Assembly: GCA_030431615.1 (NCBI GenBank) | Contig: JAUIID010000016.1 | Span: 1-43,425 of the forward strand | From: Alphaproteobacteria bacterium | Lineage (GTDB): Bacteria > Pseudomonadota > Alphaproteobacteria > Geminicoccales > Geminicoccaceae | Reading direction: 5' to 3' | DNA: 43,425 nt | Shown: positions 41,765 to 43,425 of the stretch, piece by piece | Layout: each line of letters opens with the position of its first letter | Position numbering within the stretch: the stretch's first letter is position 1 | Notes under the pieces: model-generated | Databases searched by the model: none | Seen by the model: the letters and a program-made list of their open reading frames with translations, nothing else | Told to the model about the DNA's origin: nothing | Position numbers and translations under genes: made by a program

Positions 41765-43047
41765 TTGCGCTTCCAGCCCCCGGCCTTGGCGGCCTCCAGC
41801 TTCGAGGCGAACTGGCGGAAGAAGCTCGGCCGCTCGAGATAGCCGCCATGCGCGGAGACCAGCCCCATGCCGCTTGAGTAGGCCTCGTCGTCGACGCCAT
41901 CGACGATGCCCCTGGCGGTGAAGCTGATGAAGTCGTTGTGGTCCCAGACGTTCCACCAGTGGCCGAGATGGGCCTTGGGGAACGGCACGGGATTGCCGGT
42001 CTTGAAGGCGGGGTCACGCTCGATGAAGAGCTTGGCGTCCTCGAAGAAGCCGACCTGGCTCGCCGTGGCGCACCAGAAGTCGATGCGCAGGTCCGCGAGT
42101 GCCGGGTTGCGCGGCAGGAAGTGCGAGACGGCGTCCCACATGAGCTGGCCGCCCATGCTGTGGGTGAGGACGACGAGCGGCTCGTCGCCCCGGCTGGCGG
42201 CATTGGCCCGGGCGGCGCCCAGCTTCTCCAGGAGGAGGCGCGGGATCGGTCCCGGCTCCGGCACGGAGCCCCTTCCCTGCAGGTAGACCATGACGTCGCC
42301 GAGGAAGATGCTCACCATGTCGTTGAGCGGCTTTCGGAGCTCGGCCGCGACCACCGAAGCGGCATAGGCCGGCACACCCAGGGCGCGGCGGGTGGCTTCC
42401 GAGACCCGGTCGCCGAGATTGGCCCAGAAGCCGCCGCCGCCCATGCCCGCCAGGGCATCGGCCGGCGCCTTGGCGCGAACCAGGTCGAGAGCGATCCGGA
42501 CCTCGTCGGCAGGCGTGGCGGCCCGCGCCAAAGCAGCGCCGGTCGCGGGGTCCATGGCGACCTCGTCGGCGGCGAGGATGCGCTCGGTGCGCGCCGGCGA
42601 GGGCTCGGGGTCGGCGGCGACGATGGCGGCCGTGAGGAAGTCGGAGAGCTCCTCGCGCGAGAGCTGGCTGAGGCGGAGCTCGGCCTGGGCCGGTTGCGGC
42701 GCGCCACCCGGGCCGCCGGCGGCGAGGCCACCCGGGGCGGCCGGTGCCGGCTGCGCGGGCGCCGGCACGCGGTCCAGGGCCTCGGCGAAGGCGGTGGCGG
42801 CGAGCGCACCCTCGACCGGCTGCAAACCGCGGGCGCCGGCGCCCATGCCGATGAGCTGCGAGCGCGGTCGCGAGCTGCCGCCCCAGGCGAAGGTGACGCC
42901 CTTGTCGCCCCAGAAGACGTCGTCGATCAGCACGTTCTCGGGGTCGTCGGCGATGACCGGGGCGATGTAGCGGCGGAGATAGTCGGTGAGCGCGAGGAAT
43001 CCGTCGCGTGAGCGCACATTGACGCCGTGGACATAGATGATCGGCAT
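41761..43047 (-). CDS. Alpha/beta hydrolase with large insert
   Basis: A 428-residue cytosolic hydrolase. It opens with IIYVHGVNVRSRDGF (oxyanion HG at residues 7-8), and the nucleophile elbow is LVVLTHSMGGQL with Ser297. Between them are about 280 residues, far longer than usual, with a Pro/Ala/Gly-rich linker (about 94-120). A late HGGYLERP may hold the catalytic His. It resembles PGAP1/lipase-type hydrolases only in these motifs. The caspase-like gene starts within its stop codon, so the two are coupled. Confidence 0.82.
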   Translation of the reverse strand: MPIIYVHGVNVRSRDGFLALTDYLRRYIAPVIADDPENVLIDDVFWGDKGVTFAWGGSSRPRSQLIGMGAGARGLQPVEGALAATAFAEALDRVPAPAQPAPAAPGGLAAGGPGGAPQPAQAELRLSQLSREELSDFLTAAIVAADPEPSPARTERILAADEVAMDPATGAALARAATPADEVRIALDLVRAKAPADALAGMGGGGFWANLGDRVSEATRRALGVPAYAASVVAAELRKPLNDMVSIFLGDVMVYLQGRGSVPEPGPIPRLLLEKLGAARANAASRGDEPLVVLTHSMGGQLMWDAVSHFLPRNPALADLRIDFWCATASQVGFFEDAKLFIERDPAFKTGNPVPFPKAHLGHWWNVWDHNDFISFTARGIVDGVDDEAYSSGMGLVSAHGGYLERPSFFRQFASKLEAAKAGGWKRN

Positions 43048-43109
43048 GAACCGCCCTCCCCTGATCCGGTCACAGAGTGCGGGAAGTATCTGCCGAGTTC
43101 AGGCGGCGA

Positions 43110-43425
43110 TCAAGATGTGGCAAACCTCGGGTAGAGCGGCTTCAGGCGCTCATAGGTCTCACGGTAGAGGTCATAGAGGTGATCATAGGCTTCGGCCCTG
43201 GCCGGATCGGGCGCGAAGGTGGCGGCCGGGCGGGTGAAGCGGGCGATGGCGGACCAGTCGTCGGCGGCACCGGTGCCCATGGCGGCGACCCAGGCGGCAC
43301 CGAGGCAGGAGCCGGGGTGGCCTTCGAGCGTGGTCACCGGCAGCTGCATGGCGTCGGCGGCGATCTGCATCCAGAGTGCACTCTTCGAGCCGCCGTCGCT
43401 GGCGACCAGCCGCTCGACCGGGTGG
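43110..43425 (-). CDS. FGGY-family carbohydrate kinase (3' end only)
   Basis: The C-terminal 104 codons of a sugar kinase, cut by the right window edge. The segment ASDGGSKSALWMQIAADAMQ, then LPVTTLEGHPGSCLGAAWVA, is the ATP-binding region of FGGY kinases such as ribulokinase and xylulokinase. It ends with YRETYERLKPLYPRFA. The substrate domain is outside the window. It precedes the hydrolase by 62 bp on the same strand. Confidence 0.88.
   Translation of the reverse strand, partial: HPVERLVASDGGSKSALWMQIAADAMQLPVTTLEGHPGSCLGAAWVAAMGTGAADDWSAIARFTRPAATFAPDPARAEAYDHLYDLYRETYERLKPLYPRFATS

Overview
The window is high-GC DNA with strong G/C preference at third codon positions. It encodes alphaproteobacterial protein types: CcoS, ZapE, TctCBA, a MttB homologue, BrnTA, a ParD-like antitoxin and a TIGR03032-like protein. 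It looks like a chromosomal stretch of an alphaproteobacterium, perhaps near Rhodospirillales/Geminicoccales. That placement is an inference from gene content and composition, not a database result.

Layout. Positions 1-3.8 kb hold the 5' end of a PotA-like ABC ATPase, then an AlaX-type tRNA editing protein, an aldehyde dehydrogenase and a HisC-like aminotransferase. Positions 3.9-4.2 kb hold a 249-bp composite repeat (array 1). Next come ccoS and zapE on the minus strand. Positions 5.6-9.6 kb are accessory: small unknown genes, an odd tRNA-Leu and a tRNA-like remnant, an IS1595-family transposase and a brnTA toxin-antitoxin pair. Positions 9.6-18.6 kb are mostly core metabolism: ferrochelatase, class III aminotransferase, epimerase, two paralogous lipoproteins, glutathionyl-hydroquinone reductase, WrbA and a ThDP enzyme. 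Positions 18.6-25.2 kb hold a tripartite tricarboxylate transporter (tctCBA) with a divergent Asp/Glu racemase-like protein, a MttB-family methyltransferase and an acyltransferase.

Positions 25.2-31.8 kb are a second accessory block. It has 1.3 kb of non-coding DNA carrying array 2, a decayed parDE module, a low-GC two-gene set (DUF262-HNH protein plus Schlafen/AlbA_2 protein) that looks like a phage-defence operon, and a HigBA-type module lying between two imperfect copies of the 3' end of the next gene. Positions 31.8-36.5 kb hold a TIGR03032-like protein and an ABC importer (two permeases and a Tat-type binding protein). Positions 36.5-37.5 kb are a MarR regulator, its probable operator and a divergent membrane protein. 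Positions 37.6-43.0 kb are a minus-strand cluster: an alpha/beta hydrolase coupled to a caspase-like protein, then two exported proteins. The right edge cuts an FGGY sugar kinase.

The most unusual signal is the pair of composite arrays at 3919-4167 and 26092-26339. Each has five direct-repeat units of about 21 bp beginning GGGTTCG, followed by five 19-bp inverted repeats (TGTCGC-N7-GCGACA) with gaps of 12, 13, 13 and 13 bp. The layout is the same in both copies although linker sequences differ, both copies point the same way, and both lie between convergent genes. Next in interest are the DUF262-HNH/AlbA_2 pair, the caspase-like/hydrolase pair and the tRNA-Leu with a predicted 8-nt anticodon loop.
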